Origin: an uncultured Acidaminococcus sp.
GTDB taxonomy: Bacteria; Bacillota; Negativicutes; Acidaminococcales; Acidaminococcaceae
Direction of reading: 5' to 3'
NCBI GenBank assembly: GCA_900315205.1
Contig: OMYF01000004.1
Location: forward strand, 1-64,000
Length of the DNA: 64,000 bases
Part shown: in pieces, positions 7,514 to 15,273 of the stretch
Layout of the letters: each line of letters starts with the position of its first letter
How positions within the stretch are numbered: position 1 is the stretch's first letter
Notes under the pieces: generated by a model
What the model was told of the DNA's origin: nothing
Database searches by the model: none
What the model saw: the letters and a program-made list of their open reading frames with translations, nothing else
Position numbers and translations under genes: made by a program

Positions 7514-9076
7514 ATGAATCTTTCTGTAAAAGAAGCCCGCTTCATTAAAAAAGTTACGCTGACGGACTGTCAGCCTTCTCTGAACGAATTTATCGCGGTG
7601 GCAAAATATCATGCAGAACTGGAATTTTCTGCAGAGATGAAGAATGTAGTCCGTTCCAACCGCAAACTGCTTGACCGTTTCCTCGAAGAAGGACGCATCA
7701 TTTACGGCGTTACGACAGGTTTTGGTGAAAACGTCCGTTTTACCATCAAACCGGAAGAAGCGGAACAGCTGCAGAAAAATATCGTCCGCACGCATTCCGT
7801 AGCTGTCGGTGAACCTCTTACGGAAGTCCAGGCCCGTGCCGTCATGCTGCAGACGATCCTGAATGCCGGTCAGGGCCATTCCGGTATCCAGCTGGAAACG
7901 CTGGAACTGATCCGGCAGATGCTGAACAGGAACCTGATCCCCTGGGCGCCGAGCGAAGGCTCCGTGGGGTATCTCGGGGTGGAAGGCCACCTGGCCATGG
8001 CTTACATCGGTGAAGGCAGGATCTTCGAAGACGGGAAACCGGCTCCGGCGGCGGAAGTCCTGAAGAAGAACGGTCTGCAGCCCATTACCCTGTCCTACAA
8101 GGAAGGCCTCTCCATGCTGAACGGGACGATTACGGTGACCGCACTGGGGCTCCTGGCTCTGTATGAAGCCATCACAACCATGGAAAATGCCGAAATCGCC
8201 GGCGGCCTCTGCTATGAAGCGCTCCGGGGCACGACAAAGGCCCTGGATCCCCGGATCCATGCTGCCAAAAAGCATGAAGAACAGGCCAATTCCGCGGACA
8301 ACCTGCGCCGCATCCTGAAGGACAGCAAGATTGCTGAAAAATATGTGGATGCCCGGGTCCAGGACTGCTATGTCATGCGTTCCATGGCCCACATCGAAGG
8401 CGCTGCCAAGAAACTGGTCAAGGAAGCCTATGAAGTCATTGTCAATGAAATGCACTCCATCAGTGACAACCCGGAGATCTTTGCGACCAGCGACGACAAC
8501 GGTGAAGCCCTGATGTGCGGCAACTTCGACGGCAGCTTTGTGGGTTCCCACGCGGATATGATTGCCATGGCCTGCGCCATTATGGGCAACCTCGTGGAAA
8601 GAAGCACGGATCGCATGGTCAACCGCAACCTCAACGAAGGGCTGCCCGCATTCCTTGTCAAGAATCCGGGACTGAACAGCGGTTTTATGATCACCCAGTA
8701 TACATCTGCCGGTCTGATGAACGAAGTCAAGCATCTGGCCATCCCTGTGACCATCGACAGCATCCCGACCTGCGCCAATCAGGAAGATCCTGTTTCCATG
8801 GCTTACTATGCATCCAGGAAAGCCATGCAGGCGGTACGGAAACTGCAGTACATGGTTGCCATCGAAATCTATGTGGCCCTGCAGGCCATCGATTTCCTGA
8901 AACCGCTGGAACCGTCCCCGGCCAACCAGAAGCTGCGCGACTATGTCCGCAGGACTGTGCCGTTCGTCGACAATGACCGGTATCTCTATCCGGATATCGA
9001 GTTCATCTTTAAACAAGTACAGGACTGCAAATTCATCGATATGATGGAAGATTCCATCGGTGAAATGAAGTTCTGA
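7514..9076 (+). CDS. HAL/PAL-family lyase lacking the MIO triad; possible ergothionase
   Basis: A 520-residue member of the aromatic amino acid ammonia-lyase fold. Family landmarks are present: YGVTTGFG (64-71), the SEGSVG turn (147-152), QDCYVMRS, and NQEDPVSM (422-429). The Ala-Ser-Gly that normally cyclises to the MIO electrophile after SVG is replaced by Tyr153-Leu154-Gly155 (SVGYLGVEGHLA), so classical histidine deamination by MIO is unlikely. MIO-free members of this family are known: ergothionase (described from Treponema denticola) eliminates trimethylamine from ergothioneine. That function fits here but is an inference. RBS AAAGGAG; single gene behind a sigma54 promoter, followed by a terminator. 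No urocanase or other hut gene is nearby, which also argues against ordinary histidine use. Confidence 0.85.
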   Translation: MNLSVKEARFIKKVTLTDCQPSLNEFIAVAKYHAELEFSAEMKNVVRSNRKLLDRFLEEGRIIYGVTTGFGENVRFTIKPEEAEQLQKNIVRTHSVAVGEPLTEVQARAVMLQTILNAGQGHSGIQLETLELIRQMLNRNLIPWAPSEGSVGYLGVEGHLAMAYIGEGRIFEDGKPAPAAEVLKKNGLQPITLSYKEGLSMLNGTITVTALGLLALYEAITTMENAEIAGGLCYEALRGTTKALDPRIHAAKKHEEQANSADNLRRILKDSKIAEKYVDARVQDCYVMRSMAHIEGAAKKLVKEAYEVIVNEMHSISDNPEIFATSDDNGEALMCGNFDGSFVGSHADMIAMACAIMGNLVERSTDRMVNRNLNEGLPAFLVKNPGLNSGFMITQYTSAGLMNEVKHLAIPVTIDSIPTCANQEDPVSMAYYASRKAMQAVRKLQYMVAIEIYVALQAIDFLKPLEPSPANQKLRDYVRRTVPFVDNDRYLYPDIEFIFKQVQDCKFIDMMEDSIGEMKF

Positions 9077-9222
9077 TAATATCTTATCCTGGATCGATGG
9101 CCATCGGCCATTGCTGCACGAGATGCCGAGCAGCGGGAAACTGTCATTCCGCTGCCCGGTCATCTCGGTATCGTGCTATCCAAAAGAAAACGGAGCAGTG
9201 AGACACAGGAATTTCCCGGCTC

Positions 9223-9260
9223 GCTGCTGTCCTGCAGGAAGCAGCCTGTATGTCTTTTTT
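9223..9260 (+). terminator. Terminator region after the lyase gene
   Basis: GCTGCT...AGCAGC with an inner TCCTGCAGGA palindrome (9223-9245), then TTTTTT at 9255-9260. A larger imperfect inverted repeat (9115-9178) lies between the stop codon and this hairpin. Confidence 0.6.
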
Positions 9261-9381
9261 ATTTCCCTGTTTTTAAGTCAAACAAGTATGTTTCCTGATA
9301 TCCGATATAGAGAAAAACTTTTGCCAGAATAATGGAATCTAAAGTAAAATAAGCATATAATAACAGTATTTATTTGTGTAT

Positions 9382-9827
9382 GACCGATATCAAAAAGTGA
9401 GGCTGCGGCGTTTTCATCTTTTGCCATCCGCGCTTGGGCGGAACAAAAAGGCCTCACTGCCGTTGCCAATGCCCATGCAGAAGAAGGAAAGGCCGCATCC
9501 ATCCGGCATGGCGTGGCAGCAGCGGGAGAAAAAGACTTCTTTTTTACGGCCGATCAGCCCGCCGTCAGCAGGGCAACCTGTCCGGCCATCCTGCAGGAAC
9601 ATGGAAGACACCCCGATTCCATTATCCGTCCGGTCTATGGAACCCATCCAGGCATGCCTGTGCTCATGCCGGGCGCACTGAGGCAGGAGCTTCTGGCACT
9701 CCGGTATGAGCAGGGCGGAAAGTCTCTGATGACGGATGACAATACAATCGATCTTGTCATTCCAAGGCCGGAGGAACGTCTGGACATCGATACCGCCGAA
9801 GATTATGAAAAACTAATCCGGGAATAG
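9382..9827 (+). pseudogene. Truncated MobA-like nucleotidyltransferase (MocA/YgfJ type)
   Basis: One frame stays open from ~9382 and reads as the C-terminal two thirds of a molybdopterin cytidylyl/guanylyl-transferase-like protein: EEGKAASIRHGVAAAG, then FFFTADQPAV, the GHPG-like stretch GTHPGMPVLM, and the closing DIDTAEDYEKLI. The N-terminal nucleotide-binding loop of the family (LAAGxSxRxG) is missing and there is no credible start codon or ribosome site. It is therefore a 5'-truncated remnant. In intact clusters such genes accompany molybdenum hydroxylases; none is seen here. Confidence 0.75.
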
Positions 9828-9835
9828 GGCGCAGC

Positions 9836-9885
9836 AAAAAGGCTGCTGCAAGTGTGTGGTTTTTACACGTGCAGCAGCCTTTTTA
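9836..9885. terminator. Bidirectional terminator between converging units
   Basis: AAAAAGGCTGCTGCA and TGCAGCAGCCTTTTT form a perfect stem with A-run and T-run ends, extended by TGTG/CACG. It can serve both the remnant on the left and the SWIM gene on the reverse strand, whose stop codon it touches. Confidence 0.85.
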
Positions 9886-10626
9886 TACGCCGAACAGCTT
9901 TCCGATGTCTTCTTCCGGCAGGGTGCGGTCTGAGGGGGCGTTGTGGGCGTGGGACAGCATTTCTTCCACCCGGCTTTCCAGTTTCCGGCCGATGAGGTCC
10001 TCCACCGAAATGCCCCGCAGCTGGAAAAACAGGAAGGGATTTTCGTCGATGCGCACCCCGACCCCGTAGAGTACGGCAGCCGCATGCTTGCACAGAATGG
10101 CATCATCGGGGCAGCTGCAGCGAATCTTCAGTTCCCGGGAGCGGGGGAACAGGCCGCCTTCCTGGGTGAACAGCCCGGCTGCCGCCGGGGGCAGGTCCCC
10201 GTTGAGCAGCGCTTCCATATCGTGGAGGGAGCCGGCACAGGCTTCCTCGATTTTTTTCCGGAACTGGGCTGACAGAGGGTCTACAGTGATATGGACCTTG
10301 TAGGGCTTGACCCGGGAACCCTGCACCAGAGCATGGATTTCTCCCGGTTCCAGACGCAGATCCAGCACTGTGTCCGCCTTCAGATATCGGCGGCCCCGGG
10401 CCAGCCGATTGCTCATATCTGAATAGGATTCGATGGCTTTGCACCAGGCTTTGCCCCACCAGTGGCGGCAGAGCTGGGTCCCGGATACGTGGACCGGCTC
10501 ATACTGCCGGCTTTTTTCACCGGCCTTCCGCAGGGTCTGCTCCGCCTGTTTCTGCAATTCTTCGATTGTAGGCTGGGGATACCTTGCGTAGGAAAAGCCC
10601 CAGGGATATTTTCTTTTGGCACTCAT
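9883..10626 (-). CDS. SWIM zinc-finger protein
   Basis: A 247-residue protein with a SWIM zinc finger: CSCPDDAILCKHAAAVLYG, the CxC...CxH pattern. SWIM domains bind nucleic acid or protein partners and are often encoded beside SNF2 helicases, as here. It starts 3 bases after the stop of the helicase gene, so both belong to one operon and probably work together. The N-terminus (YPWGFSYARYPQPT) matches the usual opening of this group. It probably helps the helicase in DNA remodelling or repair; the exact role is unknown. Confidence 0.85.
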   Translation of the reverse strand: MSAKRKYPWGFSYARYPQPTIEELQKQAEQTLRKAGEKSRQYEPVHVSGTQLCRHWWGKAWCKAIESYSDMSNRLARGRRYLKADTVLDLRLEPGEIHALVQGSRVKPYKVHITVDPLSAQFRKKIEEACAGSLHDMEALLNGDLPPAAAGLFTQEGGLFPRSRELKIRCSCPDDAILCKHAAAVLYGVGVRIDENPFLFFQLRGISVEDLIGRKLESRVEEMLSHAHNAPSDRTLPEEDIGKLFGV

Positions 10627-10629
10627 GGG

Positions 10630-13242
10630 CTACCGCCTCTTTTCCGGAAGGTCCAGCTTCACCAGATCCAGGAGCTCTTTGTCGGAAAACTCGGTGATCC
10701 AGGCGGTGCTGCCTCCAATGACCTGTTCCGCCAGGTCTTTTTTGCTGTTGATCAGGGCATCGATCCGTTCCTCGATGGTGCCGGCACAGATGAATTTGTG
10801 GACGATCACGTTCCGGGTCTGCCCGATCCGGTAGGCCCGGTCAGTGGCCTGGTTCTCCACCGCCGGATTCCACCAGCGGTCAAAGTGGATCACGTGGCTG
10901 GCACTGGTCAGGTTCAGACCGGTGCCGGCTGCCTTCAGGGACAGGACCATATAGGGCACGTAGTCCTGGCCGTTGAACGCATCCACCATGGCCTGCCGCT
11001 TCTTCACCGGGACGCCTCCGTGGATCACAAAGCCGGGCCGGCCGAACACTTCGGTCAGGAAGGCGGAAAGGGCATCGGTGATTTCCCGGTACTGGGTGAA
11101 GACCAGAACCCGTTCCCTTTTTTCGTAGATGCTCTGGCACAGTTCGCCCAGACGGCGGAATTTCCCGCTTTCGGTTTCCAGATAAGGCCCCGTGCCCAGG
11201 AACTGGTCCGGGTGGTTGCAGATCTGTTTCAGCTTGTTGAGCAGGGCCAGCACCAGGCCCTTCCGTTTGATTCCGCTGACTTCCTTATCCTCCTGGAGGA
11301 AAGTCCGGAAGCGGCTGACTTCGCTGCGGTACAGGGCCACCTGACGGGGCGAAAGGGAAATATATTCGTTCTTTTCGATTTTTTCCGGCAGGTCGGAAAT
11401 GATGGATTTGTCTGTTTTGAGACGGCGCAGGATAAAGGGGGAAAGGGCCGCCCGCAATGGTCCGTAGTTCCCGTCCTTTGCCAGCCCGGCGGCGTAGGTG
11501 GAGAACTCTTTCCGGCTGCCCAGGAGACCGGGGTCCAGAAAGTCGAACAGGGACCACAGATTGGAAAGGTCGTTTTCCACTGGGGTCCCGGTCATGGCCA
11601 GACGGTGGCGGGCCTTCAGCTCTTTGATCTGCCGGGTCTGTCGGGTGCCCGGGTTCTTGATGGCCTGGGCTTCGTCCAGGATCACTCCGTCCCAGGAAAT
11701 CTTCTGGAGCCCCGCCAGACGGGGCACCAGGGCATAGGTGGTCAGGGTCAGGAAGGCAGGGGAAGCGGCCAGCATTTCTTCCAGTTTTTTGGCCGTCCGT
11801 CCGTGGAGCACCGTATAAGACAGAGAGGGGGTGAACCGGTCCAGTTCCCGGGACCAGTTCCCCAGCAGAGAAGCCGGGACCACCAGCAGGAACCGGCCTT
11901 CCGGGAGCTTCTGCTGCTGACGGGCCAGATAGGTCAGTACTTCCAGGGTCTTCCCCAGACCCATGTCGTCCGCCAGGCACATGCCGAATCCATAATCGGA
12001 CAGGGTGCACAGCCAGGAAAAACCGGTTTTCTGGTAGGGGCGGAGGGTGGCTCGGACGGTTTCCGGGACATCCAGGGCCGCCGCGGTTTCCGGGTGGCGC
12101 AGCCGGTCCAGGAGCTTCGTCAGCCACTTTCCGTGAGTGAACGTCACTTCGTCCTGGCCGGACAGTTCCTGCCGGAGAGCCTCTGCCACGGTGACAGTGC
12201 CGGAGAAGCCCTTCAGCTGCTGGAGCAGTTCCTTCAGACGCTTGTGGTCCACTTCGATCCATTTGCCCTTGATCAGGGCCAGTCCTTCGGTACCGGCCAG
12301 CAGTTTTGCAATGTCTTCCGGGGTCAGGGATACCCCGTCCACGGTGAGGGAAGGCTGGAGGGTCAGCAGGGTATCCGCTCCCAGCAAAGGTTTTTCCTGG
12401 TCTCCGATCTTTACGGAAAGGGAGACCTGCCGCTTTCCCTGGCGCCACCAGTTGGGAATCCGGCACCGGATGCCCAGGTCTTCAATCTGGGGAATGGTCT
12501 TCAGGAATTCATAGGCTTCCTGGGATGTCAGTCCGAAGGGATGGAATATTTCGCCGGAAGTGATGAACCGGCCGTGTAAGGGAGAGACCCGGGCCACTTT
12601 GTCCAGAGAGGACAGCAGCTGCATCAGCTTGTCCCGGTCATCCCGGTATTCCTGGAGTGCATAGGAAAGCGGCATGTGACGGGCCTCACCATTGGCATCG
12701 AAGGTGGCATAGGTGGCCAGGAAAGCGAAGGGATACGTTTCGCTCCGTTTGTTTTCCACCAGATGGAAGTAGATTCGGTCGGCCGGGCGGAGGGCACCGC
12801 TCCGGTTTTTCAGATAGTCGTCCACGGTACCGGAAAAATTTCCCAGATCCCGGGCAAACGACTCATTCAGCTGGTCCCAGGCATGCTGGAGCCAGCCGGA
12901 GTCGATCCAGGTGCTGCCGGGGACAAAGGGAACCGCGTCCAGCAGGCTGTTCCTCTGTTCCGGGGAAAGGGGAATCCGGGTTTCTGCCCGGGATACCTGC
13001 AGGAACGGATCCCGGCTCAGGGCCTGGACAAAAGCGGCGGCCAGGCTGTGCAGGAACTGGAGGGAGGGACTGGCATCCTGAGGCAAGGGCCCGAAGCCCA
13101 GCTGATACAGGGTCGGCCAGGGCTGTTCCAGGAAGTGCTTCCGGAGCCGGGCCTGTTCAGGGGAAAGGCCTTTTTCCGGGGAATCCGGCTGGAAACCACC
13201 GGGGGTAAAGAAAAAATCCAGGGCATGTGTGCGGGCTTTCAT
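10630..13242 (-). CDS. SNF2-family DNA helicase/ATPase
   Basis: An 870-residue protein. ATG 13242 is preceded on the reverse strand by AAAGGAG; a longer frame exists but lacks a ribosome site. The C-terminal half is a full SNF2 motor: ADDMGLGKTLEVLTYL (Walker A, ~residue 420), DEAQAIKNPGT (box II, ~520), LAMTGTPVENDLSNLWS, FTQYREITDALSAFL, and the motif V/VI region LKAAGTGLNLTSASHVIHFD with QATDRAYRIGQT. The N-terminal ~400 residues are the less conserved bacterial SNF2 region. It is an ATP-driven double-stranded DNA translocase and forms an operon with the SWIM gene. Codon use differs from the flanking lyase and symporter genes, suggesting the pair was inserted between them. Confidence 0.92.
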   Translation of the reverse strand: MKARTHALDFFFTPGGFQPDSPEKGLSPEQARLRKHFLEQPWPTLYQLGFGPLPQDASPSLQFLHSLAAAFVQALSRDPFLQVSRAETRIPLSPEQRNSLLDAVPFVPGSTWIDSGWLQHAWDQLNESFARDLGNFSGTVDDYLKNRSGALRPADRIYFHLVENKRSETYPFAFLATYATFDANGEARHMPLSYALQEYRDDRDKLMQLLSSLDKVARVSPLHGRFITSGEIFHPFGLTSQEAYEFLKTIPQIEDLGIRCRIPNWWRQGKRQVSLSVKIGDQEKPLLGADTLLTLQPSLTVDGVSLTPEDIAKLLAGTEGLALIKGKWIEVDHKRLKELLQQLKGFSGTVTVAEALRQELSGQDEVTFTHGKWLTKLLDRLRHPETAAALDVPETVRATLRPYQKTGFSWLCTLSDYGFGMCLADDMGLGKTLEVLTYLARQQQKLPEGRFLLVVPASLLGNWSRELDRFTPSLSYTVLHGRTAKKLEEMLAASPAFLTLTTYALVPRLAGLQKISWDGVILDEAQAIKNPGTRQTRQIKELKARHRLAMTGTPVENDLSNLWSLFDFLDPGLLGSRKEFSTYAAGLAKDGNYGPLRAALSPFILRRLKTDKSIISDLPEKIEKNEYISLSPRQVALYRSEVSRFRTFLQEDKEVSGIKRKGLVLALLNKLKQICNHPDQFLGTGPYLETESGKFRRLGELCQSIYEKRERVLVFTQYREITDALSAFLTEVFGRPGFVIHGGVPVKKRQAMVDAFNGQDYVPYMVLSLKAAGTGLNLTSASHVIHFDRWWNPAVENQATDRAYRIGQTRNVIVHKFICAGTIEERIDALINSKKDLAEQVIGGSTAWITEFSDKELLDLVKLDLPEKRR

Positions 13243-13411
13243 GGGTAAGACTCCTTTGGCTGCAGATGCTTCCATTGTAGGGAAAAGGTGGGAGAGAGTC
13301 AATGTTTCCCGGGATGCTTCCCTTTTCCACATCCGTTTTCCGTATATTCTATCCATCGTTTTGCCCACCAACTTTTCTATGATGGAAGTAAGAAAAGGAA
13401 GGTGGACGATT

Positions 13412-13722
13412 ATGAAAAAGATGTATATCACTGTTACAGGGTGCAATCATTATATGGATGAGGTGTGTTCCGGCGGAAAATGGACCTGGTACTGCGGAAA
13501 GAACCGGACAAGGAGTACGATAAAGAAGCCATCCGGGTGGAAATCCCGGGCATCGGAAAAGTGGGGTACGTGGCCAACAGCAACTACACAGTTCTGGGCG
13601 AAACCCTCAGCGCCGGACGGCTCTGCGACAAAATCGGCAAAAAAGCCCGGCCCAAAGTGGAACTGATCACCGAACGGGGCGCAGTGGCCAGGAGGAAAAG
13701 ACTGTGTTTAACGAAACTTTGA
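13412..13722 (+). pseudogene. HIRAN-domain protein gene with a frameshift
   Basis: ATG 13412 (RBS GGAAGG) reads KKMYITVTGCNHYMDE and then loses sense. The continuation is in another frame from ~13465: FRRKMDLVLRKEPDKEYDKEAIRVEI, then GKVGYVANSNYTVLGETLSAGRL. Together they match the HIRAN domain pattern (a DNA-end or damage-binding module), ~95 residues. HIRAN domains often accompany SNF2 enzymes, and this gene is divergent from one. The shift makes it a likely pseudogene unless it is a sequence error. Confidence 0.7.
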
Positions 13723-13734
13723 AATTTTCAAAGT
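13716..13734. repeat. Near-perfect 19-base palindrome at the end of the HIRAN frame
   Basis: ACTTTGAAATTTTCAAAGT reads the same on both strands except for the centre. It has no T-tract and marks the boundary to the decayed redox region. Confidence 0.5.
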
Positions 13735-13819
13735 GATGACCGCCTGCTGCAATGACGGGACGAGACCGGTCATTTTCAAAATCGAACGGATTGACTGCGG
13801 GGATAAATAGAATCGGCGA

Positions 13820-14158
13820 CTTTATCGAACTGGATATGCGATCATTTGGCCTATTACGGACAGTTGCCGTTCCGGAAAGCTGGAAGTCACGGAAGACAGT
13901 CCTCTATACAAGGTGGGTGATGAATGCATCGGATGCGGAATCTGCACAAAGGTCTGTCCGATGGGGTGCGTTCAGATAATCGACAAGCGGGCGCATCACT
14001 CTTATGCCCGCTGTGTGAGTTGCCTGGCCTGCATTCACGCTTGTCCGCAAAAGGCGATACGATTTGCCGCACTGACAGAGAAAAATCCGGGTGTCCATTA
14101 CCGGAATCCCCACGTCAGCCCGCAGGAATTTATGGCGGCAAACAATCAGAATGGGTGA
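13820..14158 (+). pseudogene. Ferredoxin-domain remnant (EFR1-like)
   Basis: The best frame (13874-14158) carries two 4Fe-4S motifs, CIGCGICTKVCPMG and CVSCLACIHACPQKA, followed by a tail ending FMAANNQNG. This is the typical C-terminal part of flavodoxin-plus-ferredoxin (EFR1) proteins. Just upstream HLAYYGQLPFRK is readable in another frame, so the N-terminal flavodoxin part is lost and a frameshift separates the pieces. No start or ribosome site is visible. Confidence 0.6.
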
Positions 14159-14162
14159 CGGT

Positions 14163-14348
14163 ATGAAGGGCTGTAAAGATATATTGCAAATTGAGGAGTT
14201 CTTTGAAAATGAAGAAATACGGCAGATAGGATTATCGGACAGCAAGTTGAGGTATTTGGTGCAGACAGTTTGTCTTGTGACTATCGGAGCATTCGACATG
14301 CTGCGTAAAAAGTCATTGAATCCGAGGGAGTATCTGCCGATGAAATAA
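14163..14348 (+). CDS. Small unknown ORF, 61 residues
   Basis: ATG 14163 to TAA 14348 encodes a mostly helical, mixed-charge peptide (KDILQIEEFFENEEIRQIG...). I do not recognise it. It lies between gene remnants, starts 5 bases after the ferredoxin remnant, and has no strong ribosome site, so it may itself be a fragment. Confidence 0.3.
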   Translation: MKGCKDILQIEEFFENEEIRQIGLSDSKLRYLVQTVCLVTIGAFDMLRKKSLNPREYLPMK

Positions 14349-14446
14349 AGGAGGCTGTTTGTCAGACAATACCTTACATCGGTTTCCCCATCGTTAAGCC
14401 TGCTCTTGATATTGTCCTCGATGGATCAGAGTTGTCCGATTCTTCG

Positions 14447-14780
14447 TTGAAGTCTGGTATGATGGACAGGATTCTGGAGGCGGGAAATGTGGCGCCTATG
14501 GCGGTCAACTACCAGCTACAGAAGATTTATGTCCTGCAAAGCGAGGAGGTGCTGACAAAGGTAAAGTCCGTCTGCCCGTGTACCTGTGACGCGCCGACTG
14601 TTCTGCTCTTTGCCTATGATGATGACAAGGACTGGAACAATCCCAAACAGACAGTCATACATTCCGGGCAGCAGGCTGTAAGCATCATGGCGACACATAT
14701 CATGCTGGAGGCATGGGAGCTTGGAGTGGCATCATGCCGGGTGAACCTGTTCCCGAATGATGAGGTTCAAAAGAAGAAGA
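14447..14780 (+). pseudogene. Nitroreductase fragment
   Basis: The frame reads MDRILEAGNVAPMAVNYQLQ, then PCTCDAPTVLLFAYDDD, then SIMATHIMLEAWELGVASC and NLFPNDEV. These are consecutive conserved blocks of an FMN-dependent nitroreductase. The N-terminal ERRSVR-type flavin-binding start and the C-terminus are missing, and the reading frame runs out into unrelated sequence near 14780. It is an internal fragment, not a working enzyme. Confidence 0.7.
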
Positions 14781-14968
14781 GACAGGCGCTGCAACAGAGG
14801 TCTCCACGGAACCTGCGGGTACCGGCGTCCGTTGTTCCCTTGCCGGCTGCTTCTCCCTTGCAGGAGAGCAGTACGGTGTCGGTGTCATTGAGAGAGGCAA
14901 CACCGCCATCATCGCAGATTACATTGCAGAGAAGACCGGCTCGGATACGTTTGAGATTGTCCGGTAAA
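14781..14968 (+). pseudogene. Flavodoxin N-terminal fragment
   Basis: In a frame different from the nitroreductase, AGEQYGVGVIERGNTAIIAD and IAEKTGSDTFEIV are readable (14857-14967). This is the FMN-phosphate loop region of a flavodoxin whose rest is deleted. The join with the nitroreductase fragment looks like a deletion fusion. Confidence 0.6.
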
Positions 14969-15049
14969 CAGCTGTCCCACCGACCTGAAGAGCCTCTTCA
15001 ACGTCCAGCACAAGGGAAAGGATGGTTTTCAGAAGAAGGGTGCTTTTGA

Positions 15050-15095
15050 CAAAGAATTTTGCGCCCGAATTTTTTTCAGAAAAACTATTTTGCAC
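15050..15095 (+). promoter_or_regulatory. Candidate activator sites upstream of the symporter
   Basis: CAAAGAATTTTGCG (15050-15063) resembles the palindrome at 7233-7247, and ATTTTGCAC (15087-15095) repeats the word found before the activator gene and, inverted, before the lyase gene. They lie 80-130 bases before the -24/-12 promoter. Confidence 0.4.
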
Positions 15096-15176
15096 TCATG
15101 CCGTATGGTTTTGTGACAGGAAACAATGCAACTGCGGCAGCCATGCGGCTTTTCAGCCTGAGAAATCATGAAAAAC

Positions 15177-15192
15177 TGGCATGGATTTTGCT
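15177..15192 (+). promoter_or_regulatory. Sigma54 (-24/-12) promoter of the symporter gene
   Basis: TGGCAT-GGATT-TTGCT has the GG and GC pairs at the required 12-base distance and differs from the consensus only at the weak C/T position. It lies 82 bases before the start codon. Confidence 0.8.
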
Positions 15193-15273
15193 AAATAGAT
15201 ACGTGAGAAAATAAATCATAAGCGTACGCTGGCGTAAAGGACTGTGAAATTTGCACGGGGAGTGAAGAGACAT

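Noticed and set aside
10462-12579. 705-residue forward open frame opposite the SNF2 gene
   Set aside because: Antisense of a clear helicase; composition (Gln, Gly, Phe rich) is typical of shadow frames.
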